Assembly: GCA_937951875.1 (NCBI GenBank)
Contig: CALGAN010000074.1
Location: 1-5,928 of the forward strand
Source of the DNA: an uncultured Alkalilimnicola sp.
GTDB taxonomy: Bacteria > Pseudomonadota > Gammaproteobacteria > Nitrococcales > AK92
Length of the DNA: 5,928 nt
Direction: 5' to 3'
Shown here: one piece after another, positions 5,799-5,928 of the stretch
Position numbering within the stretch: position 1 is the first letter of the stretch
Layout: each line of letters starts with the position of its first letter
The notes under the pieces: model-generated
Seen by the model: only the letters and a program-made list of their open reading frames with translations
Databases searched by the model: none
Told to the model about the DNA's origin: nothing
Program-made: the position numbers and the translations under genes

Positions 5799-5928
5799 GA
5801 CAAGAAGATCTCCTCCGTGCGCGACCTGCTGCCGGTGCTGGAAGGCGTGGCCAAGGCCGGCAAGCCGCTGCTGATCGTGGCCGAGGAGGTCGAGGGCGGG
5901 GCCCTGGCGACGCTGGTGGTCAACACCA
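5796..5928 (+). pseudogene. groEL: GroEL internal fragment fused to the epimerase
   Basis: From CAT at 5796 the frame encodes H then DKKISSVRDLLPVLEGVAKA and GKPLLIVAEEVEGGALATLVVNT, running off the window end. This is the apical-domain segment of GroEL, roughly residues 223-267 of the E. coli protein. No start codon or upstream groEL sequence precedes it: the join is directly to the epimerase gene in another frame, so it cannot be expressed as GroEL from here. One substitution stands out: VEGGAL replaces the almost invariant VEGEAL (GGG where GAG is expected), a single-base change. The rest is unbroken and well conserved, as in a recent copy. The piece has the same orientation as the groEL end at position 1 but does not overlap it, so they could be from the same gene or from two. 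Confidence 0.88.

Overview
The window is a mosaic of GC-rich proteobacterial DNA with an IS91/ISCR-type insertion sequence as its hub. The two chaperonin fragments at its ends carry typical proteobacterial GroEL residues (the Gly-Gly-Met tail ending MDF, and a DKKIS...VVNT stretch) and read like gamma/beta-proteobacteria, possibly Xanthomonadales. The envelope-glycan operon reads more like a betaproteobacterium such as Comamonadaceae. A short block between them reads like tail genes of an actinobacterial phage. These taxonomic impressions come from memory of the families and are inference.

Layout, left to right. Bases 1-84 are the last 27 codons and stop of groEL. Two GC-rich inverted repeats and a strong intrinsic terminator (178-202) follow. 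A rolling-circle insertion sequence of the IS91/ISCR type comes next: a 510-residue HUH transposase (311-1843), a noncoding tail, and an origin end (oriIS) at 2025-2088. Directly after it lie 349 bp of minus-strand phage tail-gene DNA, cut at both ends and carrying a collagen-like Gly-X-Y tract. This is closed by a second, perfect 64-bp copy of the oriIS end (2438-2501). Eight bases later begins a tightly overlapping plus-strand operon: a DPM1-like GT2 glycosyltransferase (2510-3295), a TVP38/TMEM64 (VTT-domain) membrane protein (3292-3993), an ArnT-like GT83/PMT_2 membrane glycosyltransferase (3971-5722), and the first ~26 codons of an NAD-dependent epimerase/dehydratase (from 5719). The epimerase is broken inside its Rossmann motif region and fused to an internal groEL fragment (5796-5928).

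How the parts could work together. The operon looks like a polyprenyl-phosphate-sugar pathway. The epimerase would supply a sugar nucleotide, the GT2 enzyme would load the sugar on undecaprenyl phosphate, the ArnT-like enzyme would transfer it on the periplasmic face to lipid A or another glycan, and the VTT protein is a candidate lipid-carrier transporter. The insertion sequence abuts the operon so closely that no native promoter or ribosome-binding site remains in the window.

The most notable points are the duplicated oriIS ends bracketing phage DNA and the abrupt epimerase/groEL junction. Both could be real recombination products, but the epimerase/groEL junction and the mixed ancestry also fit a chimeric (assembly or amplification) contig. 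Raw reads would decide.
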